This document shows positions 54,868 through 64,000 of a stretch of 64,000 nucleotides of DNA, one piece after another (the first letter of the stretch is position 1; every line of letters starts with the position of its first letter). Both the position numbers and the translations under genes were made by a program. Where the stretch lies: NCBI GenBank assembly GCA_021401465.1, contig JADDMT010000009.1, positions 1-64,000 of the forward strand. The letters run 5' to 3'. The notes under the pieces were generated by a model that had not been told where the DNA came from, ran no database searches, and was given only the letters and a program-made list of their open reading frames with translations. The DNA is from Teratosphaeria epicoccoides (Eukaryota > Ascomycota > Dothideomycetes > Mycosphaerellales > Teratosphaeriaceae).

Positions 54868-57398
54868 TCAGGGAGTTATGTCAGGCTCCGCAAGCTCTGG
54901 AAAGAGGCGAATTACAATCAATTCCAACGCAGCCACCATCAGGTGCTTGTTGATGTACGCATCCGCGAATAAGTCCAGCGTTCTCTCCACGTCTCTCCTC
55001 ATGTCGTCTTCGTCAAGTGTCGCGAAGTACAGCCTCCTTGCAGGTTCTGGTATGATCCGCACGATCGCTCTCGTACATTCACCTTTGATCTGTACAACCT
55101 CTTCGCTTGTTGGCGGAATCCGCGCAGGGCCGAGCGCCTGATCGGGGAAGACGGCGCTTCTAATTGCATGCAAGACGGGCGGCAGAAGAGCCGGACTCAG
55201 CAGCCTTTCTTGGATCTGTGCCGACATCAATCTGCACGATGAATCAGTACCTATCGCAAGCATCAATCTCGTCTGCAGAGCCCTAGACATGGGAACCAAA
55301 ATTGCACGCATGACATGGACGGCCACGGCGCTCGACGCCAAGCGAGTGCAGCCCTTCTTTTGTTGACGAATCAAAAGCTCGGGCAGCGCCTCTCCAATAT
55401 GACTGGCCGATAGGGAAAACTTTGGTACCAAGCTTCGCATCCATACATGATCGTTGGATCCAACGAGTCTGGCAGTGTCTGGGAGATGCCAGTGATGATC
55501 ATAACAGCACTTCGAGTGGAGCCTGATGTATAGGCCGACCGGTAGGCCACGATAGTTGCACAATGTCTCCGCAGAATGTAGGCACGGTGAGGCCCGAGCC
55601 CTACCAGGAAATGCCCGGATGAGGACGACGGCTAAACTGCTGGTAAGGGCTGCCCCGCTCGGATCCAGGGTTCACGGTCTCATGCCCAATACGCAGGGAT
55701 CAAGGCCAAAAGTCGATGAAAGCGATGCAGCCATGCTCTTGGAACTGCGTGCCAGACAAGAGCATAAGATTGGTCACTCATGATTCGCGTCGGGAGCTCT
55801 GGGCGTCAAGTCCGTGGTGATACTGCAGAGCCGTTTCATGCACGACAAGATAGTTATGAGATATCAGAATCCTTCCACAGGCGGCCGTTGCGGATGGTTG
55901 GTGAAGGCACGGTCAGATGACCGTGAAGCGATGCGGTCTGCCGCCCGTGGCTTCGCTTGGACGGATGTGGTGAGGATATTTCACCACCGCGTCGCTCACG
56001 CCGGAATAGTTGCCTCTCGCTGGTCCGATTAGAGCACATGTCGCTTGAGTGTTGCAGAAGGAAGGTGTCATGTGGGGTAGTGAACGAAGACACGTCTTAC
56101 CTATCCAATGCGCTATTGCTGCCACACAGCTGTCCCGGACCATGTATTGATTGCCACTGCAGCAACGCTAGAGTGCCTGTCAACCATGGCATACGCCCTG
56201 CGAGACGTGTGAGCTGACCCAGACAGCTCCACAATTCCATCGCAACGATTGGCCGTGGCTCATAATCTGTTGATGATGTATGGATATTTGATGCTGCGGT
56301 TTTGCCAGAGTATCGCCTAGGTCGCGGAGGACGGGACGTTGCCTGCATCAAGGCCATCGTGAATTTGCGGAGGACATTCCAGGCGAGCAGTGTGTACTGG
56401 AGCAAGGACCAGAACCCTGCATTGACATCATTGATGGCGCTGCGAACGGTGCTGCTCGACTTGCCGCTGGTATGCTGTTCAGCGGCGGCAAGCAGTCCGT
56501 ATTGGTCCAGGCGATTGATTGAAGAGGCAGGCGACTCCCTTCGCGGTTGGATACCAGGCCGCAGCCTGTAAATGACTTTTGTGACACTTTCCCAAAGCAG
56601 CCACGGCTGAGTTGATTTTTCCAACACCGCGTTTCGCACTATCATCTCAGAGAATATCTCGGATACCAAAGCATTCAAGCAAGGATTCAGCAGATCTTCC
56701 GGAGGAAGGACCAGTGGCATGATGCGGCTGACAAGGAGCTGACACCAGTCACTTTCGTTTTCTCGTTCAGCCAGGGTTGTAGCATCGTCAATGGGCAGTG
56801 GCGAGAGTGCTGTATGGTATCGCAACGAGTGATAGATTGCCGCAATACGGGCAGACCGAGCATGATCTTCATACTGTTCTTGGCTCGAATCATATGCAAT
56901 TTGCACAGCTGCACAACCATTAGCATGAGAACGCTGGGGAGCAGGACATATAATCACTCCGTTACCCGAAATGTGCGCGCGAATGACCGAGGGGAGCTCG
57001 TCTAAAAGGAGACTTTCAATGTCGACATGCCTTAGCCGCTCCTCAATGCCCCTCGTACAATGCGCGATGATGAGGACGATCTCCGAAACGAAGTCCGTGT
57101 CCGAAGTGATCCGGCTGTACCAGCTTTGCACAAATTGCCCAAGTATGATCGCGATGATAGCGTATAGTTCAAAATCGATTGCGTTGTCACTTGTCAGTGG
57201 CGGTAGCAGCTCCTCCAATGGCTCTCCAGAAGACTTCGGGCACAGCGTCCGTCTGACAAAGGCTATCGTCTCGTCGTCGGCAAGAGAAATTGACTCTTTC
57301 GCTTGCACAGCGTTGCCCTTCTCATGGTTGGGTAGTTTTATGTCAGGTCTGCTTTGATGGCGAAAATGTCTTCCAACAGGCCTCCCGCCCTGTGCCAT
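54868..57398 (-). CDS. PXA-domain protein (sorting-nexin-associated domain)
   Basis: Exon 1 is 57398-56101 and the last exon 55231-54868; joined they give 553 aa in frame. Exon 1 carries the PXA region: ADDETIAFVRRTLCP, then LYAIIAIILGQFVQSWYSRI, FVSEIVLIIAHCTRGIEERL and LVSEIFSEMIVRNAVLEK. The last exon carries LLSPALLPPVLHAIRSAVFP, then ADAYINKHLMVAALELIVIR and LFPEL, the expected C-terminal module. The donor GTAAGA at 56100 and the acceptor CGTGCAG at 55232 fit, and the join reads SALDR-LMSAQIQERLL. The intervening 869 nt is far longer than other introns here and may hide another exon: the last exon's frame stays open to 55563. PXA domains occur in Mdm1-type tethers and sorting nexins; no PX domain is present. 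Hydrophobic segments suggest membrane association. Confidence 0.8.
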
Positions 57399-57728
57399 CG
57401 GAGCGCTAGCACAAGGCTCACCTCACTGACTCTGCTTCGGTGCACCGGCCGCGTTGGCCAGGAAATGTTGTGCAATTGTACGTGAACGCCGGATCAATAC
57501 ACAAGGTACGCAAGGAGAGCACTGTAACGCTTACTAAATAGTTAGACACAGAGCGAATAGGTCAAGTGATTCTAATTAATCTATGCATTGATTCCTAGCT
57601 TATGTGACGCGGGGAGCCAACAATCGGATGGATCCGTGCTCGGTCCGCTCCCGCCGTTATACCAGTGATTGGAGTAACAGACCTACACATCCATATGCTA
57701 ATTCTAGGATCGACATATCAACGACAAC
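57399..57728. promoter_or_regulatory. Compact divergent promoter, PXA gene and MED10
   Basis: 330 bp between two divergently transcribed genes; a bidirectional promoter is likely. It contains a TGTGACGCGG stretch near 57602-57611 that resembles a CRE/ATF-type half site, without further support. Confidence 0.5.
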
Positions 57729-58390
57729 ATGGTCGCGCAGACACTGGAGCCCGCACTGCTAACAGAATGCGAGAGTGAGTTGTTTACATGAGCGTCCAGC
57801 GACCAAGCCCAGGCTAACCACGTCTGCTTCAGAGGACTTGACCAGAATCATCGAGAACCTCTATCTCCTCATCATACAGACACATGATCACCACGGCCCT
57901 AACACACAGACCGGTATTGCCAAAGAAATGTGCGCCACGCTTTCTATCCGTTGATCCAAGCACAGCTGACATCGATACAGCAAGAACCTCCTCCAAAACC
58001 TCGTCGAGCTATCAAAAAAAGCACGCCGTCTCCCAACACAGATTCCAGTCGAAGTGATCCAGTACGACTCGACCCGTTGCACTCAGTTCGCCCATCCGCC
58101 CCCCAAAAACTGACAATCATAGGTATGTCGAATCATCCCGCAACCCCGACATCTACACCCGCGAGTTTGTGGTAAGTCCAGAGTCCATAGTCCACGCCAC
58201 GGATCTGATCATAAGCTGAACGTTGTCCCAGGAACTCGTCATGCGCCTCAACCAAGAGCTAAAGGGCAGGTCCCAAGCCTTCGCTTCCTTCCGCGACATC
58301 CTGGGCCGCGAAATGGCCAGCGCCATCCCAGAGATCCAGACCGAAGTAGGACAAGTAGTCGAGTCCACGGGCGGCAAGCTTGAGACATGA
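57729..58390 (+). CDS. MED10: Mediator complex subunit 10
   Basis: Five small exons (57729-57774, 57833-57929, 57981-58061, 58123-58171, 58232-58390) give 143 aa. The introns are 51-61 nt with branch sites GCTAAC, GCTGAC and CTGACA. The assembled protein has the Med10/Nut2 hallmarks: a helix IIENLYLLIIQTHDH, then LLQNLVELSKKARRL, IPVEVIQYVESSRNPDIYTR and EFVELVMRLNQELKGR, ending with FRDILGREMASAIPEI. MED10 belongs to the Mediator middle module and links gene-specific activators to RNA polymerase II in the nucleus. The length agrees with other Med10 proteins (about 135-160 aa). None of the single exons would be recognised alone; the call depends on the joined sequence. Confidence 0.94.
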
Positions 58391-58822
58391 GACGCTCAAG
58401 TAATCATGATTTTAAATTAGCGATGGCGTATGGCGTTTGCTGTATAAACCCCTTCAACTGGCAAATGAGCAGATGATCATTATACCACACAGTTTGCAAG
58501 CTTGTTGGAGGATGTTTATGTCCATACTGTCTATGCATGCTATCAGACCAATCCAGTAATCTAGCTCGCAGCAGCTATCTAAACTGCCTCATCAAAGTTA
58601 CCTGCACGTAGACCCGCAAATTGCGATTTCAAAAAGACCCAGACTCCCTCCTACGCGTCTTCCAATCCAGCACATGCGTCCAACTTGACGCTGCCAGATC
58701 TACGTCCCCAATCCTGCTTATGCCGTAAGCCTACCACATGCTCAACTATATCCAGGCATGGTGCGCAAAAAAGCAGATCGTCGTGAAAATATCTAGTCAT
58801 ACCAACATCAAAATAAATCACA
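58391..58822. other. Convergent 3' flanks of MED10 and the F-box gene
   Basis: About 430 bp, relatively AT-rich. No gene was seen. Confidence 0.5.
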
Positions 58823-61069
58823 TCACATGACCGCGCATCCTCCACTCCTAGCTCTTCGTCGTCGTCCACCGCCAACCCCAACGCCACCGGCAGCGAAGCC
58901 GCCAGCCCCATCTTCCTCGTCCGCATGCATCATCTGAGCCTCTCTAGCCCTCCGCCGTCTGCGTCTGCTGTTTCCACCTGCAGCACCAGCCTCTTCCTGC
59001 AAGATCATAAACTCAGCCCACTTCCGCTCCAACCGTCGTGCAGCAGCGAAATCGCCACGAAGTACACGCTTGGTGTGCTCCTCGACTGTGGGCTGATAGG
59101 TGTAGAAGCACTTGAGCTGGATCACTTCCGACGGATAGGAAGTGGTACGCGTGACTTGAATCCGTGGCAGCGAGGGCGGACAGAATGGTAGCTCATTGAT
59201 GGCAGTTCCGCATGTGGCTGTCACGCTGTTGACAGACGATGACGGGCCGGACCTTTCCAAGGTAGGTAGCTCTGTTCTGTGGGTTGTAGTAATGACCTCT
59301 GCGTTTCGAGACAAGATCTCACGTACACCGGTCCACGTCACGTTCTGGCAGTCATACGCCACAAGCCTAAGCCCGGTACTAGGCTTGAAGACATCATTTT
59401 CTGGAAGGACGGTACGTGGCAATCGAGCACGCATCATCGCCGCCGCTTCTGTAAGCACCAGATCCGAGATGCGAGTATTGTCCATTTCTAGACTTCTGAG
59501 GTCGGTGCATGTCTTAATGACAGGTATCATTCCGGCGTCACCCAGGTTCTCGCAATACGAGATGCTCAAATGACGCAGACGTCTAGCGCAGGGCGCATTA
59601 GCAAGGCACTGCATCACGGCGTTTGATAGATCTTCAAGCTCCTCCAGATCCAGATGTGTGAGCAAAGGCGTTGTTGGGAGCAGCTCTGTCAGCGTCGCGT
59701 CCAGGACGCCTTGGCACTTGGACAGCTGCAATCCTTCAATCTCAGGGATATTGCTTACGAAAGTCCTCAGCCCTTGGTCGCTGATACCACGGCAGCGAGT
59801 GAGGTCCAGATGCTTGAGCTTTCGAGGTGGGACAATTGGCCTGCCAGAAAGGTAGTCTATCTCGCTGTCTTGTCCTTCAATGAGGACCGCTAAGCTCTCA
59901 TCTGTCAGTGTATCGCAGTTCATCAAGATCAAACGCTCCAGTGTATTGCGTTCGAACAGCAGCTGCATCATCTCAAGATCATCCCAACCTCGGATCTCGC
60001 CGGCACGCAGGTCTTTCAGGTACGGACAAGACTCCACAATTTTCTTTAGACCCCGGTTGTCAATATTGTTGCACCATGACACGTTTAAGTACTCCAATTT
60101 GGGACAGTGTTGCGCGATGATCTTCAAAGCCGAATTGGTTGCGCCAGCGAGGCCAGACATGTTCACATGCACGAGTCTGACATTGCTGTACAGGAAGTTG
60201 TGCAGCGCAGTCCGATCAATCTTGCAACCTTCCAGCGAGAAGTACTCCAAGTTGTTGCAAGCGTCCGACAATCCTTTCACATGCCATCTCTCCCGCAGCT
60301 GCAGGCATCCCCGAAGGTTAAGATCACGCACAAAGGGTCCCGCCGAGGTAATGATCTTGACGAGTGCATCCGCCGGGATGTCTTGGTAGAAGTCCGCGGT
60401 ATCTAGCACGGCCCACAGCTGTCCGTCAAAGCACATCTTGTGCCAGCTCTTCGACACCAGAGAGGCTCGAACAATCTCACGAGGCCGAAGGTAGGTCAGA
60501 ATCTCCATCCTGATCTCTGCAGGTAGATCCCTCCAGAAATTGAAATCGCGTCGAGGTTTCTTCTGCTGGATTACTGATCGGGAGAAGTAATCCTCGTCGA
60601 CCTCAGCAATGCCTGACGTCAGTCCAGAACGCGTGGTAGGCCTAAAATCTGGTGGTAGTGCAGCCGAAGTCTTACTGTCCAAGTGGGACAGACAGCAAAT
60701 CCGTGCACGGTCGTCCCATGGTGGTGTCTGAATCCCAGGAGTAGGAAGCGCCGACGTGGGCGCTGTCGAGTATCCTGCAGCGAGTTCTTGGGTAAGAGAC
60801 GTCCCGAAGCCAGGCGTATTCATGGCCTGAGCAGACTGCAGCGATATGCACGATATTGAGCCTCTGCCACTCCCGCTGTATCCTCTTGTTCTGGACGATC
60901 GCCCGAGCGACTGGCTCGATGCCATGCGATGCAGTCCAGCCAGCAGACGCTGCCTACCCTTGAGCTTCGGCGGCCGCTCATTGTATGGTAGCGGCACCAT
61001 CGTCGCGCTCTGTGGCGAGCCGATGGGTGTGTGAGCCGAAGTGATCGACTCAGATGAGGCGTTTGACAT
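58823..61069 (-). CDS. F-box/LRR protein with C-terminal CaaX box
   Basis: Intronless frame; from the ATG at 61069 it encodes 748 aa. An in-frame extension to 61342 adds 91 residues without protein-like character, so the inner ATG (MSNASSESITSAH) was chosen. The N-terminal 170 residues are disordered. The F-box is near 175-215: FNFWRDLPAEIRMEILTYLR, then REIVRASLVSKSWHKM. Leucine-rich repeats of the cysteine-containing type follow to about 600 (DLNLRGCLQL, YFSLEGCKI, YLNVSWCNNIDNRGL, HLDLTRCRGISDQGL, HLSISYCENLGDAGM). This architecture is that of SCF ubiquitin-ligase substrate adaptors. The C-terminus is Gly-rich and ends RRRRARSGGCAVM: a polybasic stretch plus CaaX box, which predicts farnesylation and membrane attachment, as known for human FBXL2 (geranylgeranylated). 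Confidence 0.93.
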   Translation of the reverse strand: MSNASSESITSAHTPIGSPQSATMVPLPYNERPPKLKGRQRLLAGLHRMASSQSLGRSSRTRGYSGSGRGSISCISLQSAQAMNTPGFGTSLTQELAAGYSTAPTSALPTPGIQTPPWDDRARICCLSHLDSKTSAALPPDFRPTTRSGLTSGIAEVDEDYFSRSVIQQKKPRRDFNFWRDLPAEIRMEILTYLRPREIVRASLVSKSWHKMCFDGQLWAVLDTADFYQDIPADALVKIITSAGPFVRDLNLRGCLQLRERWHVKGLSDACNNLEYFSLEGCKIDRTALHNFLYSNVRLVHVNMSGLAGATNSALKIIAQHCPKLEYLNVSWCNNIDNRGLKKIVESCPYLKDLRAGEIRGWDDLEMMQLLFERNTLERLILMNCDTLTDESLAVLIEGQDSEIDYLSGRPIVPPRKLKHLDLTRCRGISDQGLRTFVSNIPEIEGLQLSKCQGVLDATLTELLPTTPLLTHLDLEELEDLSNAVMQCLANAPCARRLRHLSISYCENLGDAGMIPVIKTCTDLRSLEMDNTRISDLVLTEAAAMMRARLPRTVLPENDVFKPSTGLRLVAYDCQNVTWTGVREILSRNAEVITTTHRTELPTLERSGPSSSVNSVTATCGTAINELPFCPPSLPRIQVTRTTSYPSEVIQLKCFYTYQPTVEEHTKRVLRGDFAAARRLERKWAEFMILQEEAGAAGGNSRRRRRRAREAQMMHADEEDGAGGFAAGGVGVGGGRRRRARSGGCAVM

Positions 61070-64000
61070 CTTGTCTCTTGTAGATCGAGGCTGACCTCTC
61101 AATGCTGCTCTGTCGCCCTCCGGACGGGATGTTGCCCAGCAACCAGACCTCAGGGACGTGTCCTCCTCACGCGAGCAGAGGAAGGGAGGCGAACGAGTCC
61201 AGCATTCACCGCGGCTCGGCAGCTGGTGTGTGGATAGCTTGCACTCGGGCTGAAGTTTCGCGTGACCACCCGGGATAGTCTTGCTGCGCGACTTCCACCG
61301 CGAGCAGCGCGGGGTACATCGATCTGCCCGGCTGAGCTGCACTGGTGGTCGAACGAGGACAAGGCAGCTTTGGTCCGCTGATAAGGTAGGTCATGAGGAG
61401 AGTACTTGCTGGTGAGCTCGGCCACTAGAGACCGTTAGTTTCCAGTGACCGTCCACACGAAATGGACAATTTGTGAGGCAGCAGAACCTTGGAAGGTCAG
61501 ACATGCTCGCGTTATCAGTTGGGTCTGGTCTGTGCTATCGGCAAGGTGGGTCTCGTAGCCCCTCTGGCTGAGGCCCAAGGGGCCCCTTCAATGTTGTGAA
61601 GGTCGGGTGTTTTGCGACTCTTGACATGTAGCTTCAGCCCAAAGGCAGCCAAGTGTCGCAACTGTAAGCTCAGAAAGTCAGGGGGCGGTGAATGGCCAAA
61701 CGAGAAGAGCATTGCCCTGGGGCTCAACAGCTGCATGAATCTCGAACATCTGCCCGAGACAGCGCTCCTGAGTGACTAGCGTCGCGTGGCGGCGGGCGAG
61801 ATGCTCGTGCGTGCAGATAGACACGCCATCGTAGTCCTCATGAGCGGAGAGCACGAATATCCACCCGGCTCAACTCGCATCACCGCTGAAACCGACGGGC
61901 ACAATGGCTGGCCACCCAAACTATAGCTGAACGACCTTCTGCTGCGGCTTGCGGTTCTGCAAACTCAATTCTGCGTCTCGAAGGCGCGCCCATACTTGTT
62001 TCCCAGCGACACTGCCTTCGGGGTCTCGGGTACCACATGGCGAAGAGCAACACCACCTCGTGCAAGCGAAGGAAAGCTCACTTGATGCCGGCAACTACTG
62101 CTTACATCAGATCTGATGATGGCGTGTGAGCAGTTTGGCCTGCCAGAGGGCGGTCTCGTCTAACTTTGCAGAGTTGATAGACTTAATCGCTACGAGTCAT
62201 GAAACATTCAGACCTGTCCTTCGCGAAGTATGCTCGAAGGATCAAATCGACATCCTGCGCTCAGAATCCGACATTGTCAAGCCACGGTCAGAATTTGTTC
62301 GAGGACTGCTCAACCCATAGCATCATTGTCTCCAGTTCAGCGAACAACCATCCTTCTCTCTATCGGTGGAGCGGAAAGCCTGTTAATGCTCACGCAAGTC
62401 TACGTCGACGCCCAGTAGAGCTTTCTGGCACTCACCACTTCCTGCTCAGCCCGACCTAAATCACGCGACAGCTCTCATACAGATGTCCTTCTCCACGAGC
62501 AAAGGTCCGCTTGTCGAATGCAGCCTTGAACATCACCCTATCCAGCCTTCTATTTTGCAAAACTCTGCTTGTCCGGAGCTACAACAGCGGCAGCATTTTT
62601 ACCACCGAACAAGTGAAGCTGACCCACAGGAGCCGGCTCTTGGCCTGGATGCCCCTGAAAAATGCGGCAGATCTTCTGGTGACCTTCGGCAATGTTGAGG
62701 TCCCGAATGGACTCCACTGGATCCCGGGGAGTGAGTGGGTCTAACCATTATCGTAGCGGCGAATGCATCCTCCAAGATCGCGCACGCCTCTGCCTGTGTA
62801 CGTATTCGGTCCCTGGCTTGGGGCTCGCGCTTGGTGGTAATATTCAGTTGGCGAACCGCAGTGTATCCAAGGAGAAGCTGCAGCTTGACCCACCCTTAGA
62901 TGAGCACGTCCGCCTCGACCGCTGCATCTGCAAGGACATAGATGAGCAACGGCCTGAGTACGTCCGACGAGGGAGAAGTCAGGGTTTTCTCTGGCCATAC
63001 TTGTACTCACCCTGCGAGATTACCTGATTTGTTGCTACGGCCTCCGACTTTCTTAGAGGGATGAGGTGGCTGTTTTGCAGACGACTCCATCGGCCCCTCG
63101 TCCATGCTGCCACTGCTAGAGTAGCTAAGTGAAAGACATGTTCCGCCGTCACATCGTGTAGGTGGGTGGGTCGAGGATGAAACATGCGCAACGCAGCCAA
63201 AAGTCAGATGTTGTTGAGTTGAGGGAATCATGAACAATGCTTTTTTCCTTTCATAGCTTAATGCTACCTGGACTATCGTAAGACCCGAAACACGCCAGCT
63301 CCAAAACCTCCTCGCACAGTCCACTGAGGCAATCGACCAAGTATCCAAGTTCGAAACTCCACGAAGCGCGAGCGACGCCTGATGACTTCGTAGCGGACAG
63401 CATTTGCTGATTTGGTATTCGGTAAATCTCTCTGCGGAGTTCGACACGGTTTGGTCTGAGTGCAAATTCGGGATGGCGGTGTTTGTTGTGATTGATTTGG
63501 CTGCGTTCAGGTACAGTATAGTTTCGCTCAGGTGTCGTCGGCAGGCGTCTGTGTTTTCGACCGATGCTCGCTGGAAGTGGATTTCTCTGCAAGGAATGTG
63601 TAGATTTTGCGGGACTGCAGTCATATGAGCTTTTGAATGTCGGCAACCAATATTTTCTCAATGTTACTCACTGTTTGCTGTTGAGGGTAAGTCGATCAGC
63701 AATGTGTAGAGCGCGTTGTGTCTAATAAGTGTCTGTTCTACCGTTCTTGACCTACCTCGATCGAACTACGGGCAACGCTTAACTTATACTGCCGAGCCCA
63801 TACCAGGACCCATGATGTCGAACAATCTACGCAACTGTCGCGTGAGCACCTACTTACGCACATTCTCTGCAACCAAAGCCATGCTGTCTAAACTACGTCA
63901 CCAGCGGCTTAGCCGCGGCCGATCCATTGTGCTTCCCGATCTCTGCTCGGCCTGATTCGTATTGAACCTTCCTCGACGTCATTGTTCTTTAATGATGCTG
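61070..64000. other. 2.9 kb upstream of the F-box gene, no convincing gene
   Basis: The first several hundred bases are the promoter or leader of the F-box gene. Beyond about 61500 there are many 60-200-codon frames on both strands. The only protein-like piece is a minus-strand segment at about 63251-63400 (RASWSFELGYLVDCLSGLCE, then EVLELACFG), which I cannot assign. It may be a gene remnant or an exon of a gene running past what I can assemble. Confidence 0.4.

Noticed and set aside
57729..58390. Scattered small frames that look like a broken gene
   Set aside because: Joining five exons at canonical sites gives a complete MED10, so it is intact.
63007..63661. Two overlapping minus-strand frames near the right end
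   Set aside because: A short segment reads like protein, but frames disagree and no gene model or family could be built; left as a note in the intergenic entry.
1..64000. CRISPR arrays, intact LTR retrotransposons, rRNA or tRNA genes
   Set aside because: No regularly spaced repeats, long terminal repeats, reverse-transcriptase motifs or cloverleaf signatures were noticed by eye; a computational scan would be decisive.

Overview
This window looks like nuclear DNA of a filamentous ascomycete (Pezizomycotina), probably a dothideomycete. Genes are split by short introns, mostly 47-62 nt, with GT...AG ends and a CTGAC/CTAAC branch site close to the acceptor. The proteins include a DUF1857 protein, a fungal rhodopsin-domain membrane protein, several fungal transcription factors, and an assembly factor for respiratory complex I (budding yeast lacks complex I). 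The class-level placement is inference. All exon joins were worked out by eye from splice signals and reading frame. No tRNA, rRNA, CRISPR array or intact transposon was recognised.

Layout. 0-8.4 kb: a DUF1857 protein, a dithiol glutaredoxin, the mitochondrial m-AAA protease AFG3, a divergent RBR-type zinc-finger protein and the complex I factor NDUFAF5; three of these five are mitochondrial or redox genes. 9.5-15 kb: an unknown protein, a large low-complexity secreted protein and a secreted HExxH protein. 16.3-23.3 kb: a transcription factor with a C-terminal Zn2Cys6 domain and a B-type cyclin, separated by about 2.9 kb of apparently non-coding DNA. 24.5-26.9 kb: a naphthol/versicolorin-reductase-like SDR and a SurE-like phosphatase. 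27-34 kb: accessory DNA with a possible gene remnant, an extended SDR, a FAR1/FLYWCH-like protein with an in-frame stop, and a decayed Dal5-type permease.

33.9-44.8 kb: a 2-oxoglutarate/Fe(II) dioxygenase, a 1000-residue Zn2Cys6 regulator, a SAM methyltransferase, an MFS transporter and a rhodopsin-domain membrane protein lie side by side. They have the makings of a small metabolic neighbourhood but lack a backbone synthase. 46.6-61.1 kb returns to housekeeping genes: EFR3 (plasma-membrane anchor for PI4-kinase), a CENP-B/Tc5-type DNA-binding protein, a PXA-domain protein, Mediator subunit MED10, and an F-box/LRR protein ending in a polybasic CaaX box. 61.1-64 kb holds no convincing gene.

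Most interesting points: the CaaX-tailed F-box protein; a possible CUG-initiated mitochondrial form of glutaredoxin; the split IBR domain of the RBR protein; the in-frame TAG in the FAR1-like gene; the 869-nt intron in the PXA gene; and the dioxygenase-regulator-methyltransferase-transporter run.
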